Below are positions 24,771-34,672 of a stretch of DNA of 64,000 bases, one piece after another (position 1 is the first letter of the stretch; each line of letters begins with the position of its first letter). Made by a program: the position numbers and the translations under genes. The stretch comes from Trueperella pyogenes (GTDB lineage: Bacteria > Actinomycetota > Actinomycetes > Actinomycetales > Actinomycetaceae). Location: the NCBI RefSeq assembly GCF_900460345.1, contig NZ_UHHW01000002.1:248001-312000 (forward strand), given 5' to 3'. The notes under the pieces are model-generated. The model was not told the origin of the DNA. It ran no database searches and saw only the letters and a list, made by a program, of their open reading frames with translations.

Positions 24771-26420
24771 TTATGCGATGAGGAACCCGAGGATTCCGTT
24801 GGAGGCAAGGACCGTGATGAGGCCCAGGAGGACGATGAGGCCGATAGAGTAGGGCGCTGCCTTGCGCAGGATCTCCGACTCGGAACCTTCTGACTTGACC
24901 GCGCCAGCTGCGATGGCCAGATTTTGCGGGCTGACAATCTTGCCGATGCCGCCGCCGATTTCGTTGACGCCGAGCAGCAGGCGGGTGGGCAGGTCGGCCG
25001 CCTGGGCGGCGGTGGCCTGGAGGTTGCCGAAGAGCGCGCCTGCCGAGGTAGCCGAACCCGTGACAGCGGTACCGATGCCGCCCAGAACCGGCGAAAGGAA
25101 GGCGAAAGCAGCGCCGGTTCCGGCTAACCAGGCACCGATGGCGACCGTCTGACCAGAGAAGTTCATGACGTAGGCCAGTGCCATCACCAGGCAAATAGTG
25201 AGGATCGCGATGCGGAGGTTGACGATGGTGTCAAGTAGCGTGCGCATCCCGGCGGCAAAGGGAAGAGCGAAGCGGCCCGAGTAGCGGGAGTAAACGATGG
25301 CCACCACGATGCCGGTAAGCAGAAGCATCGTTCCTGGTGAGGACAACCAGGGGAGGGTGAAGACTACCGACCCGTTCTGTTCGCCGTTCACGCCCAGCAC
25401 GCCCGCCAAGCCTGGCCACACAAACCGGATATCCGTCGAAGCGAGCGCGGCTGGGACATCGACTCCGAGCCGCCACAGCTTGGCCACGGCGAAGACAATC
25501 ACAACCAGCCAGTACGGCAGGAGTCCGAGCGTGACGCGGCTGGCGGAGAGCGCTTCGGTAGCAGCAGGAGAACGGAACTCGGACGGCGTCGTGGGACTCC
25601 AGAAACGCAGCAGCGCTGCCAATGCGGCGAAGGAAAGAAGGGAACCGACCACGGCAGTCAGCTCGTAGGACAGGTAACCCGAAGTGAGGAAGACACCCAC
25701 ACCCATGCCGAGCCAGGCGACAATTGCGGCGAGCCAGCCGTCCTTGACGCCACGCCAGCCATCCATGATGAACAGCATGAGGAAGGGGACGATGAGCAGG
25801 AGCAGCGGGGTGATGCGACCCATGGTGGCGCCGACGAGTACTGGGTCGTCGCCACCCAGCTTGGCTACAGTGGTGACCGGGATGGCCATCGCGCCGAATC
25901 CGACGTTGAGGGCGTTGCCCACCATGACGGCGAGGGCCGCCCGGATCGGAGGAAGGCCAAGCGCCCACATCATCGTGCAGGCGATTGCCACCGGGGCGCC
26001 GAAGCCCGCCAGGCCCTCGAGCAGGCCACAAAACGCGTAGCCGATAAGGAGGCCCTGGATGCGCATGTCTCCCTTGCCGACGGCGGAAAAGACGGCCTGG
26101 ACGTCGCTAGCGCGGCCGGAGCGGTCGGTGAGGTTGTAGAGCCATACCGCCATCACGACGATGTAGATGATAGGGATCAAGCCGAATGCGGCGCCTTCGA
26201 GGGCGGACAAGCCGGCCATCGCGATGGGCATGTCGAAACCGAGTGTTGCCACGATGAGCGCAACCACCAGCGCACCCATCGCACACCAATGCGTGGGGAT
26301 CGAAAACACGCCGAGTGCGACAAAGAAGAACACCAAAGGCAGCAAGCTGACGAGCGCTGTCAGAAGAGTGGATCCTCCCACTGCCGTGGTGGAGGGCTGA
26401 AAAAACGCGAACGCGATCAT
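24771..26420 (-). CDS. lutP: L-lactate permease (LctP family)
   Basis: The 549-aa protein has 12 or more TM helices and LctP hallmarks: GYAFCGLLEGLAGFGAPVAI near 130 and TGSATSAGALFGNLQ near 455. It imports L-lactate for the LutABC enzymes encoded directly downstream (14 bp to lutA). ATG 26420 has AAGG six bases upstream; ATG 26426 is also possible. No lactate regulator gene lies in the window. Confidence 0.93.
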   Translation of the reverse strand: MIAFAFFQPSTTAVGGSTLLTALVSLLPLVFFFVALGVFSIPTHWCAMGALVVALIVATLGFDMPIAMAGLSALEGAAFGLIPIIYIVVMAVWLYNLTDRSGRASDVQAVFSAVGKGDMRIQGLLIGYAFCGLLEGLAGFGAPVAIACTMMWALGLPPIRAALAVMVGNALNVGFGAMAIPVTTVAKLGGDDPVLVGATMGRITPLLLLIVPFLMLFIMDGWRGVKDGWLAAIVAWLGMGVGVFLTSGYLSYELTAVVGSLLSFAALAALLRFWSPTTPSEFRSPAATEALSASRVTLGLLPYWLVVIVFAVAKLWRLGVDVPAALASTDIRFVWPGLAGVLGVNGEQNGSVVFTLPWLSSPGTMLLLTGIVVAIVYSRYSGRFALPFAAGMRTLLDTIVNLRIAILTICLVMALAYVMNFSGQTVAIGAWLAGTGAAFAFLSPVLGGIGTAVTGSATSAGALFGNLQATAAQAADLPTRLLLGVNEIGGGIGKIVSPQNLAIAAGAVKSEGSESEILRKAAPYSIGLIVLLGLITVLASNGILGFLIA

Positions 26421-26601
26421 AAACATCCTTGTTCAGAGGGGTACTACGTCCTATGTTAATGAGAACTGCCGCGCGCGGATACTCAAATGTCTGATGAATT
26501 TGCTTTTTTACGTCAGATTTCCGTTACGCAAATTGTCTCTTCGGCTTTCTTGTGAAAAACTCGCTGAGCCAATGTAAGATGTAACTTCGCGCAAAAGGCT
26601 T

Positions 26602-26607
26602 TACGAT
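26602..26607 (+). promoter_or_regulatory. Leaderless -10 box of lysX
   Basis: TACGAT ends six bases before ATG 26614. The 190-bp divergent gap between lutP and lysX otherwise shows nothing I can name. Confidence 0.45.
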
Positions 26608-26613
26608 CGGGGT

Positions 26614-29600
26614 ATGCCTAATTCGATGGAACTCGATCATCAGTTACCCCAGCCAGCACGCGCCGGCCAAGAAGGTATCGCACGTTTTTTCACCTTCCTC
26701 CTCCAGATCGTGGCAGTGTGGAATATCGTTGGCCTGATCTTTGAACGATTCGCGCCTGACCTCACGGACAAGATCTCTGAATTTGTCTGGGTGACGAACA
26801 TCCCGGGTAACCCCTCTGTGGTTTGGGGTGTGGTCATTGCGCTCTTCGCTTCGGGATTCATGCGCCGCCAACGTGCTGCGCTGTGGGCATTCATCGCGTT
26901 TTTCCAGGTTTCCACGCTATTTTTGGCAGCAATGGTGTTGCCGGTCTGGAATGAGATCGACGATTCCGCAGAGGCGAGCCTCGACTACTACATCTTATGC
27001 GCGAGCGTCTGCTTCGCCATCGTGTCAATTGGACTGTTGGTGTGGGCACGGCCCGCCTTCCCGGCACGATTGGCTCGCGGGGCGTGGTTGCGTTCGCTGA
27101 CCGTCGCACTGGTTGGCCTCGCGCTCGGTTTTGTCGTCGCGTACATGGCTGCCGTGCTGCTGCACGGCGTGCCATACGGGGTTGCGGCCAAGTGGGCCAG
27201 CGCCGCGATCTTCAGCGGCGATCCCACGTCGTCGCCCTATGACCTCGCATACCCGGCAAACACGTGGACCTTTGTGGTGGTGGAAGCCATTGCGGTGCTC
27301 GGCATCTTGGGCGCTATCTCCACCTTCTTCCGCGCCGATGCCCGGCACATCGCCCGGCAGGCTGATTCGGAGGTCGCCGCGCGCACGATTCTGCTCTCCT
27401 CGGACGAGTCTGACTCGCTTGCTTACTTTGCCACCAGGGATGACCGCCGTCTGACCCTCAGCCCCAACGGCCGCGCTGCGGTCTCCTGGAAGGTGACCAA
27501 CGGCGTGGCGCTCGCGGGTGGTGACCCGATTGGCGATCGGCACTCCTGGTCTGCGGCTATCAATACGTGGCAACTGCTCGCCCGCAAATACGGCTGGGTT
27601 CCCGCCGTCATTTCTGCATCCGAAGATGGCGCTCGGGCGTATCACGAGGCCGGGATGCACGTCATCGCCATGGGCGACGAGTCCGTTATCTACCCGGCTG
27701 ATTTCAGCCTGGCGAAGAACAAGGCCGTGCGTCGCGCGATCGCAGGTCCACGCAACGCCGGCTACACCGTCCGCATCCGCCGCCAGGAAGACATAGACCC
27801 CGCCGAACTCGCCGAACTCGCGGCGTGCGCTGACCGTTGGCGCATCGGCGATGAGCGCGGATTCTCAATGGCGCTCGGCCGCCTGGGCGACCCGCGCGAC
27901 CCGCGCATCTTGGTCGTCACCGCACACGACGCCGCCGGCCAAGTCCGCTCGCTGCTGACCTTCGTGCCGTGGGGTAGGCGCGGCATTTCCCTGGACTTCA
28001 TGCGCCGCTCGCCCGATGCTCTCTCGGGAGTCAACGAGCTGATGATGACCGAACTGTTGCAAAACGCGGCAAACTTTGCCATCGACCGGGTCTCGTTGAA
28101 CTTCGCCATGTTCCGCTCCGCGTTTGCAGTCAGCGAACGTCTGGGCGCCAGCCCCTTGCAGCGGCTCAACTACCGGCTGCTGATGTTCGCCTCCCGGTGG
28201 TGGCAGCTGCATTCGCTTTATGAATCCAACGCGAAGTACAACCCGGTGTGGAAGCGCCGCCTGCTGTGCTACTCCTCGGCTCAGCAGCTCACTCGCACCC
28301 TGATTGCGTGCGGCCGCGCGGAGGGATTCCTTTCCGATGTACCCCAGGCTTTCCGACGCCGCACAGCCGTGGAGGACTCCGCGGCGTACATCAACGACGT
28401 CGTCACGCGGATGGAGCCCATTCGCCAAGCTATCCTCAACCCGGCTCCTATCGAGCCCAAGCGCAACGAACAGCAGCGCGTGCGGATCGCCAAGCTTGCG
28501 ACGCTGAAGGCTGCGGGGATGGACGCTTACCCGGCGGCGGTTCCGCATACGATGTCGGTGGCTGAGGTCCTGCGTCGCGGCAGCGTCGACGTGGCTTCTA
28601 TTGTGGGCCGGATCTTGCGCATCCGCGATCACGGCGGCGTCATCTTTGCCGACCTGCGCGAAGGCACGGACGAGCTCCAGATCAGCCTTGAGCGTTCTGG
28701 GTCGGCTGACATGAAGTTGTGGCGCGCGGGTGTTGATCGCGGCGACGTCGTCTCGGTCACCGGCCGCCTTGGCCAATCTCGCTCGGGTGAGCCTACCTTC
28801 TCGGTGCAGGCGTGGACGATGGCGGCGAAGTCGCTGGTCGCGCCGCCGGATAAGTTCCTTGGCGTGGCAGACCCGGAGGCGCGTCTGCGCTCGCGGCACA
28901 TGTATGTGGCCACCGACTCGGATGCCTGGCGGCGCCTTTACGTCCGCTCCGCAGCGGTCAAGGCGGTGCGCGATTACCTCGCTGAGCGCGACTACATCGA
29001 GGTGGAGACCCCGATCCTGCAACGCGTCCACGGCGGTGCGAACGCCCGCCCGTTCGCCACGCACATCAACGCCTACGACCTCGATCTGACCATGCGCATC
29101 GCCCCAGAGCTTTTCCTTAAGCGGCTGTGCGTGGCCGGCGTCGAGCGCGTCTTTGAGCTGGGGCGTAACTTCCGCAACGAAGGCGCAGACTCCACCCATA
29201 ATCCCGAGTTCACCTCGCTCGAGGCCTACGAGGCTTATGGAGACTACCTATCTATGCGCGAACTGACTCGCGAGCTCATCATCGCCGCGGCTACTGCTGT
29301 CCACGGTTCGCCGCGAGTGCCACGCCCGGATGGGGGCTGGATGGACATTTCTGGCCCGTGGCGTTCGATCACTGTTCACGACGCCGTCTCCGCGGCTTGC
29401 GGCCAGCCCATCACGTCCGAGACGAGCACCGAAGAGCTGCGCGAATTGTGCAAGAAATTCGGCATTGAGGTGAGCGCGCATGCGACTCACGGTGCGATGG
29501 TGACCGAACTGTACGACGAGTTGGTGGAATCTCAGACCGTGGAGCCCACGTTCTACATGGACTTCCCGATTGAGACCTCCCCGCTCACAGCGCCGCACCG

Positions 29601-29904
29601 GACCAACCCGGCGCTTGCCGAGCGGTGGGACCTTGTGGCCTTCGGGATGGAGCTGGGCACCGCCTACACCGAGCTCACGGATCCGATCGATCAGCGCTAT
29701 CGCCTGACTCGTCAGTCATTGCTGGCTGCTGCCGGAGACACGGAAGCGATGGAGGTCGATGAGGAGTTCCTCAGCGCGCTCGAGTTCGGTATGCGTCCCA
29801 CCGGTGGCTTGGGGATCGGCGTGGATCGTTTGACGATGTTCCTGATTAACGGCACGATCCGAGATACGCTCGCGTTCCCGTTTGTGAAGCCGGCAGGTCG
29901 GTAG
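26614..29904 (+). CDS. lysX: Bifunctional lysylphosphatidylglycerol synthetase / lysyl-tRNA synthetase
   Basis: The 1096-aa fusion has about six TM helices (25-235), a DUF2156 phosphatidylglycerol lysyltransferase domain (about 250-590), an OB-fold anticodon domain (about 640-750) and a class II LysRS catalytic core. Motif 2 is FRNEGADSTHNPEFT near 850, and motif 3 is GLGIGVDRLTMFL near 1065. LysX makes Lys-tRNA and transfers lysine to membrane phosphatidylglycerol, giving resistance to cationic peptides in mycobacteria. Whether a separate LysRS exists cannot be seen. It appears leaderless. Confidence 0.95.
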   Translation: MPNSMELDHQLPQPARAGQEGIARFFTFLLQIVAVWNIVGLIFERFAPDLTDKISEFVWVTNIPGNPSVVWGVVIALFASGFMRRQRAALWAFIAFFQVSTLFLAAMVLPVWNEIDDSAEASLDYYILCASVCFAIVSIGLLVWARPAFPARLARGAWLRSLTVALVGLALGFVVAYMAAVLLHGVPYGVAAKWASAAIFSGDPTSSPYDLAYPANTWTFVVVEAIAVLGILGAISTFFRADARHIARQADSEVAARTILLSSDESDSLAYFATRDDRRLTLSPNGRAAVSWKVTNGVALAGGDPIGDRHSWSAAINTWQLLARKYGWVPAVISASEDGARAYHEAGMHVIAMGDESVIYPADFSLAKNKAVRRAIAGPRNAGYTVRIRRQEDIDPAELAELAACADRWRIGDERGFSMALGRLGDPRDPRILVVTAHDAAGQVRSLLTFVPWGRRGISLDFMRRSPDALSGVNELMMTELLQNAANFAIDRVSLNFAMFRSAFAVSERLGASPLQRLNYRLLMFASRWWQLHSLYESNAKYNPVWKRRLLCYSSAQQLTRTLIACGRAEGFLSDVPQAFRRRTAVEDSAAYINDVVTRMEPIRQAILNPAPIEPKRNEQQRVRIAKLATLKAAGMDAYPAAVPHTMSVAEVLRRGSVDVASIVGRILRIRDHGGVIFADLREGTDELQISLERSGSADMKLWRAGVDRGDVVSVTGRLGQSRSGEPTFSVQAWTMAAKSLVAPPDKFLGVADPEARLRSRHMYVATDSDAWRRLYVRSAAVKAVRDYLAERDYIEVETPILQRVHGGANARPFATHINAYDLDLTMRIAPELFLKRLCVAGVERVFELGRNFRNEGADSTHNPEFTSLEAYEAYGDYLSMRELTRELIIAAATAVHGSPRVPRPDGGWMDISGPWRSITVHDAVSAACGQPITSETSTEELRELCKKFGIEVSAHATHGAMVTELYDELVESQTVEPTFYMDFPIETSPLTAPHRTNPALAERWDLVAFGMELGTAYTELTDPIDQRYRLTRQSLLAAAGDTEAMEVDEEFLSALEFGMRPTGGLGIGVDRLTMFLINGTIRDTLAFPFVKPAGR

Positions 29905-29934
29905 GCCACGGCCTATAGCCACGACTCCGCGTTG

Positions 29935-30005
29935 TCAGTACTTAACGTCGGCTGTCGTCCCCAAAAACACTGTCTATGGGGACGACAGCCGACGGGAGGT
30001 ACTGA
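29935..30005. repeat. Composite inverted repeat downstream of lysX
   Basis: Perfect 18-bp arms (29946-29963 and 29977-29994; CGTCGGCTGTCGTCCCCA and its complement) flank a 13-nt loop. Outer 7-bp arms TCAGTAC/GTACTGA (29935-29941, 29999-30005) add to it. It sits between convergent genes without a T-run. The outer GTACTGAGAAA is shared with the repeat at 35836-35916. Confidence 0.75.
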
Positions 30006-30025
30006 GAAACGGGCGGTGTCTTCGT

Positions 30026-30712
30026 TTAGCCTTGCCGGGCAGTGATAAGGGCCGCAACCTCGGCAGGGTGGGCAATCGGGAAGAGGTGATTCCACCCCGG
30101 CAACTCCACGATCTCGCTCCCGATGTCGTGTGCGAGTTCCCGCTGTGCGTCTCGGAAGGAGTCCGAACCAAAGCGGGGGAGGGCGACGAGTTGGCGTGTC
30201 GGTGGAAGAGTGCCTGGGAGCAATCTCGTTACGCGTGCTTGCAGGTCAGGGAGTTGACGCAACTGAGTTGCCAGAGCTTGTAGCCCACGTACCGTACCAA
30301 AGCGTGCCCGCCGCTCGGCCGCTGACAACTCGTCTCGGCCAGCCAGCGCCCACATCGCCAACTTACGGACGGCCGGTCCAAACGGGGCTGCCCACCCCAC
30401 CGGGAGGTGGAGTGTTCCGGCGTCGTCCAACGTGGTCGGATCGAGGAGAGTCAAGCTATCGACCCGGTCCGTGAGCGCCCATTCGAGAGCCGCTAATCCG
30501 CCAATTGAGTGGCCGATCAAGTCGATGCGTTCGGCAGGCTCGCCGTCGTCCCGCGAGGCATCGCGCCTTGCTTGCGGCAAGGTTTGGTGCAGGCCGTCTG
30601 CCGTCGTCGGCAACGACCACGCCTCGAGGACAACGACGCGTCCGGGCAGGTGAGCGGCCAGGGGCGCGTAGTCACGCGGTGTGAGTGCTAGACCTGGGAG
30701 AATTACCCACAT
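30026..30712 (-). CDS. Alpha/beta hydrolase
   Basis: The 228-aa protein has an alpha/beta-hydrolase fold. MWVILPGLALTP is the first strand and oxyanion region, and GHSIGGLAALEWAL holds the nucleophile Ser (GxSxG, about 87). A late Asp and the His in PGWNHLFPIAHP can complete the triad. It resembles BioH-type esterases, but the substrate is not predictable. It starts inside the end of the DUF998 gene (41-bp overlap), implying coupling. Confidence 0.75.
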   Translation of the reverse strand: MWVILPGLALTPRDYAPLAAHLPGRVVVLEAWSLPTTADGLHQTLPQARRDASRDDGEPAERIDLIGHSIGGLAALEWALTDRVDSLTLLDPTTLDDAGTLHLPVGWAAPFGPAVRKLAMWALAGRDELSAAERRARFGTVRGLQALATQLRQLPDLQARVTRLLPGTLPPTRQLVALPRFGSDSFRDAQRELAHDIGSEIVELPGWNHLFPIAHPAEVAALITARQG

Positions 30713-31400
30713 TTCCACTTCCTATCCGCCATGCAAGCAACAGCATCAGAATTACTGACGCGGCAACCTGCACGCGCTGTGAGATACCGACGGGCAGTCG
30801 CGAGGCGATGATGGCCAATTGACATACCATCGCGACGACGACGACGCTGGAGACCAGCCGAACGAGGAGGGCACCCGTGAGGAACGCCCCCACAGCGACC
30901 ATGATCAGGCCAAACCCGGCCAAAGTAGAGGTGACAGTATGAGCGTGATGGGAAAAAGACGCCCCGGCAGCTAGCTGATCGCGGCAGATGGCCAGCGATT
31001 CAGCGCAATCCATGGGGAAGATGGCGTCGAGCACGGTTGTGGTACCGGCGAGAATAAGGCCGCTGGAAATGAGCGCGTGACCGTTGAGCCTTCGGAGCAG
31101 GTCCGGGAGAAATTTCGGAAGCACGGGCGCCGGGGCGGTATTCAGCCACCGATTCCCGCCGGGGACGCGCCACAGGAAGAACCCAACTGCGGTGAAGAGC
31201 GTACCCGCGACGGCGTCCATCGCACGCACGAGCGGGGACGAGGGCTGATCAATCGCCGAAAGCTCGGACAGATAGGCGTGTGCGGGGGAAAGCGGATAGC
31301 CGAGGAAAGCTTCAGTCACGACGCTGGCGTAGGCTAACGCGCCCACCACGAGAGCAATTGCAGGAACTTTCACATAAGCAATGTAGCGCACATCGCCCAC
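30672..31400 (-). CDS. DUF998 family membrane protein
   Basis: The 242-aa protein has about six TM segments. Conserved features are AYLSELSAIDQPSSP after TM1 and FPMDCAESLAICRDQL between TM3 and TM4, typical of DUF998, followed by a His-rich SHHAHTVTS. Function unknown. Start is GTG 31400 or a nearby GTG (31391). It is 7 bp downstream of the AI-2E-type permease gene and probably in its operon. Confidence 0.75.
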   Translation of the reverse strand: MGDVRYIAYVKVPAIALVVGALAYASVVTEAFLGYPLSPAHAYLSELSAIDQPSSPLVRAMDAVAGTLFTAVGFFLWRVPGGNRWLNTAPAPVLPKFLPDLLRRLNGHALISSGLILAGTTTVLDAIFPMDCAESLAICRDQLAAGASFSHHAHTVTSTLAGFGLIMVAVGAFLTGALLVRLVSSVVVVAMVCQLAIIASRLPVGISQRVQVAASVILMLLLAWRIGSGNVGNSPRSSTHTA

Positions 31401-31407
31401 TTTTTGG

Positions 31408-32649
31408 TCAGTCCCGTGGAAGGACTTTCGACTCAGGGATGTTGGGCAACTCAGTCAAAGGCCGCTCGTTGTCGTGGAGAGTCCTGTAGACCGACCATGC
31501 GATCGCCATGAGCGGGATCGCGATGACTGCACCCACGAGCCCTGCGGCGAAGCCGCCCGCCGCCACTCCGATGGCCACAACGATAGGGTGCAGGGAAACC
31601 TGGCGGCCCATAATGAGCGGCTGAAGCAGGTGCCCCTCGATCTGTCCAATGCCAGCGATTCCGAGTCCGACGACGACGAACTGGACGACGCCGTCGGAGG
31701 CCAACGCCACGATCATGGCCACGACCATCGCGGCAGGGGCACCGACGAGTGGAATAAACGTGCCAATGAGGACGAGGACGGCGAGGGGAGCCGCTAGCGG
31801 CACGCCCACGATCGAGAGGAAGATGAATGCGAGGATGCCGTTGATGAGGGAAATGATGACGGTGCCGCGGGCATAACCGGAAAACGAGACCCATCCGGCG
31901 TAGGCGCCGAGGTGGGTGCGGTAACGGTTGCGTTCAGGGAGCAAGTTCAAGAACCACAGCCACATTTGTGGGCCTTGGGCGAGGAAAAAGGCTGTGACGA
32001 AAATTGCCAGCGCCAAAATAGTCATGACCACCGCGAAGCTGGAAGCGTTCGCCATGACTGTTTGCGCAACAGTTCCTGCATTTTGTTGAACCCACTCGGT
32101 GCCGCGAGAGACCGCGTTGGAGATAGCTTCCGAGAGCTCTTGCCGGGAAAGATGCCAGGGCAAGGCATCGTGGCTGAAGACGTCCAAAATGGAACCTACT
32201 CCGTCTTGGAACTTGCTGGCCAACGAGTCCCACTCGTTGGCCACCGAGTAGATCACGTAGGTCAGCATGCCACCGAAGACCACGAAGCCGAAGATCATGG
32301 ATAGCGCGGTTGCCAGGCCGCGCGGAATATACCGCGACAGCCAGTTCACAATCGGGTAGAGCACGGCTGTGAGCACGAAGGAGAGGAAAACTCCGAGGAA
32401 GACCTGGGTGACCGCGCTTAGCATCCATGTCACCGCTACCACCACAAGAGCGATGCCGACGAGCAGCCACGCGCCCAAGCCATACTTGGCGAGCCAATGG
32501 GGGACTCCGAGCGCGGTACCTATCTCGCGGGGTGGAGCGACCATCCCGCCCCACGTCCCAGTGGCTTTGTCGGCGTGGATCTGGGAGATCTGGTCTTCGA
32601 CGACGTCGCGCTCACGGCGTCGTCTTCTCAAGCAGCTGGAGATACCCAT
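31408..32649 (-). CDS. AI-2E family transporter (UPF0118)
   Basis: The 413-aa membrane protein has seven to eight TM helices. The amphipathic central segment (about 170-215) and the family motif region LINGILAFIFLSIVGVPLA and GHLLQPLIMGRQVSLHP (about 330-350) place it in the AI-2E/PerM family. Substrates vary (autoinducer, Na+/H+, lipids) and cannot be assigned. ATG 32649 follows a TAGGCT box by six bases, consistent with leaderless expression. Confidence 0.88.
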   Translation of the reverse strand: MGISSCLRRRRRERDVVEDQISQIHADKATGTWGGMVAPPREIGTALGVPHWLAKYGLGAWLLVGIALVVVAVTWMLSAVTQVFLGVFLSFVLTAVLYPIVNWLSRYIPRGLATALSMIFGFVVFGGMLTYVIYSVANEWDSLASKFQDGVGSILDVFSHDALPWHLSRQELSEAISNAVSRGTEWVQQNAGTVAQTVMANASSFAVVMTILALAIFVTAFFLAQGPQMWLWFLNLLPERNRYRTHLGAYAGWVSFSGYARGTVIISLINGILAFIFLSIVGVPLAAPLAVLVLIGTFIPLVGAPAAMVVAMIVALASDGVVQFVVVGLGIAGIGQIEGHLLQPLIMGRQVSLHPIVVAIGVAAGGFAAGLVGAVIAIPLMAIAWSVYRTLHDNERPLTELPNIPESKVLPRD

Positions 32650-32655
32650 GCGTCG

Positions 32656-32661
32656 AGCCTA
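32656..32661 (-). promoter_or_regulatory. Leaderless -10 box of the AI-2E-type gene
   Basis: On the minus strand TAGGCT is six bases before ATG 32649, with no ribosome binding site. Confidence 0.45.
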
Positions 32662-32782
32662 CACGTCTTTTGTGGATTGCGGTGTTTTTGAGCAATTGTT
32701 CCGCCCGCGACCGCGCGAGCCCGGGAGACATATCGCATAATTATTGCGAAAGAGTGGAATATATTCGGCGATTATTCAAACA

Positions 32783-34579
32783 ATGGACAGTATGGATAGA
32801 GAAGATTTGCATGTAAAACGGAGCGAACCGCTCGACGCTAACTCATCGGCCACCTCAGAGCTCGCCGCGCTCCTGTCCGTGGAACAAGAGATTAACGCGG
32901 CCGATATCGAAGAAGAACCCATCGAACTGGCTTCGGAAATGGGGGATGGCTCTATCAGCTGGCCGGTCGTGCTGCCAGCGATGGCGCTCGTGACCGCCGT
33001 CGTTGCATGGGGACTAGGCGCCCCGCATAATTTCGAACGCGCGTCTTCCGCCATGTTCACCTGGGTACTCGACAACCTTGGCTGGGCATTCGTGCTGTTT
33101 TCCACCGTGTTCGTCGCTTTCGTCATTGTGATAGCAGCTTCAAAGTTCGGCACGATCCGCCTGGGCGCGGCCAACGAGCAACCCGAATTTTCAAACACCA
33201 GCTGGGTGGCGATGATGTTTGCCGCGGGCATGGGCATCGGTCTCATGTTCTACGGCGCCTCCGAGCCGCTCGCTTTCTATCGCGAGGGCGTTCCACTCCA
33301 TGCGCCCAACGAGGTCGGCACCGCTATGGCGAGCGCTATGTTCCACTGGACGTTGCATCCGTGGGCGATGTACGCCATCGTGGGGATGGCCATCGCCTAC
33401 TCCACCTACCGTATTGGCCGTCGTCAGGTCATTTCGGCTGCTTTTACTCCGCTCATAGGTGAGCGTCACGCCAACGGCGCCATCGGCAAGGCTATTGACT
33501 CTCTTTCCATTTTCGCCACGGTCTTCGGCACCGCGTGTTCGCTTGGTCTGGGCGCTCTCCAGATCCGTGCTGGCCTGTCGGCAGCAGGCATCGTGGAGAA
33601 TCCGGGAACCGGGCTGATCATCTCGATCGTCTCCGTGCTCACCCTTGCCTTCCTCCTGTCGGCAATGTCCGGCGTGGGGCGCGGTATTCGCTATCTGTCG
33701 AATGCGAACATGGTCTTTGCGGCGATCCTCGCAATCGCAGTATTCGTCCTCGGCCCCACGATCGCCCAGCTCAACCTGCTGCCTGGGTCGGTCGCCGCCT
33801 ACCTGTCGCAGTTCTTCGAGATGGCTGGGCGCACGGCGGCGTCGGCGAACGGCACCGCGGGCGAGTGGCTCTCCGGGTGGACAATCTTCTACTGGGCGTG
33901 GTGGATTTCGTGGTCCCCGTTTGTGGGCATGTTCCTGGCGCGTATCTCGCGTGGCCGCACGATTCGCGAGTTCTGCATCGGCGTCATGTTCATTCCGGCC
34001 GGCCTGTCTACCATCTGGTTTGCCATCTTCGGCGGCACCGCCATCTCGATGGAGCTCGCCGGTGACTCGATCTACGGAGACGGCTCCACCGAATCGCAGC
34101 TGTTCAACCTGCTGCATTCCCTGCCAGGCGGCTTCGCCCTCGGCGTCGTTGCGGTGATTTTGCTCGCCACGTTCTTCATCACGTCCGCCGATTCCGCCTC
34201 CACCGTCATGGCGTCCATCTCTCAGGGCGGGCGCTCAATCTCCTCGCCGTGGCTGGCCGGCGTGTGGGGACTCCTGACCGCCGCCATCGGCCTGACCCTG
34301 CTCGTCTCCGGCGGCGACGGAGCCCTCGGTAACATCCAATCCGTCACTATTGTGGCGGCCACCCCGTTCCTTTTCGTCATCGTGATTCTCATGTTTGCAC
34401 TGGTCAAGGACCTGCGTAACGACGTCGTCTATCTCGACCAGCGTTCGCAGGAGGCCTTCCAACGCCAGCTGGCCGTCGAGCGTCGTCACCGCCGCGAGCG
34501 CGAGGAAGAGCGCCGCCTCAACCGCGCCCTGCGACACGCGGTCGGCAAGGATCGCAAGGGCGAACGACGCCGTAAGTGA
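32783..34579 (+). CDS. BCCT family betaine/carnitine/choline transporter
   Basis: The 598-aa protein has 12 TM segments. Family residues include [19 protein letters not shown] (about 150, the glycine stretch) and the Trp-rich [20 protein letters not shown] (about 375), which lines the substrate site. The acidic N-terminal ~55 residues and the basic Arg/Glu-rich C-terminal tail (~60) are typical of osmosensing members such as BetP. A role in compatible-solute uptake under osmotic stress is likely. ATG 32783 is chosen; ATG 32792 is possible. Confidence 0.9.
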   Translation: MDSMDREDLHVKRSEPLDANSSATSELAALLSVEQEINAADIEEEPIELASEMGDGSISWPVVLPAMALVTAVVAWGLGAPHNFERASSAMFTWVLDNLGWAFVLFSTVFVAFVIVIAASKFGTIRLGAANEQPEFSNTSWVAMMFAAGMGIGLMFYGASEPLAFYREGVPLHAPNEVGTAMASAMFHWTLHPWAMYAIVGMAIAYSTYRIGRRQVISAAFTPLIGERHANGAIGKAIDSLSIFATVFGTACSLGLGALQIRAGLSAAGIVENPGTGLIISIVSVLTLAFLLSAMSGVGRGIRYLSNANMVFAAILAIAVFVLGPTIAQLNLLPGSVAAYLSQFFEMAGRTAASANGTAGEWLSGWTIFYWAWWISWSPFVGMFLARISRGRTIREFCIGVMFIPAGLSTIWFAIFGGTAISMELAGDSIYGDGSTESQLFNLLHSLPGGFALGVVAVILLATFFITSADSASTVMASISQGGRSISSPWLAGVWGLLTAAIGLTLLVSGGDGALGNIQSVTIVAATPFLFVIVILMFALVKDLRNDVVYLDQRSQEAFQRQLAVERRHRREREEERRLNRALRHAVGKDRKGERRRK

Positions 34580-34672
34580 CGGCTCGCGCTCGTCTGCGGG
34601 CGGCGCCAATTCGGGACAGCCAAAGGCGGGCGCTGGCCTCTTCGGGGCAGCGCCCGTGACAGAATGGGGAGC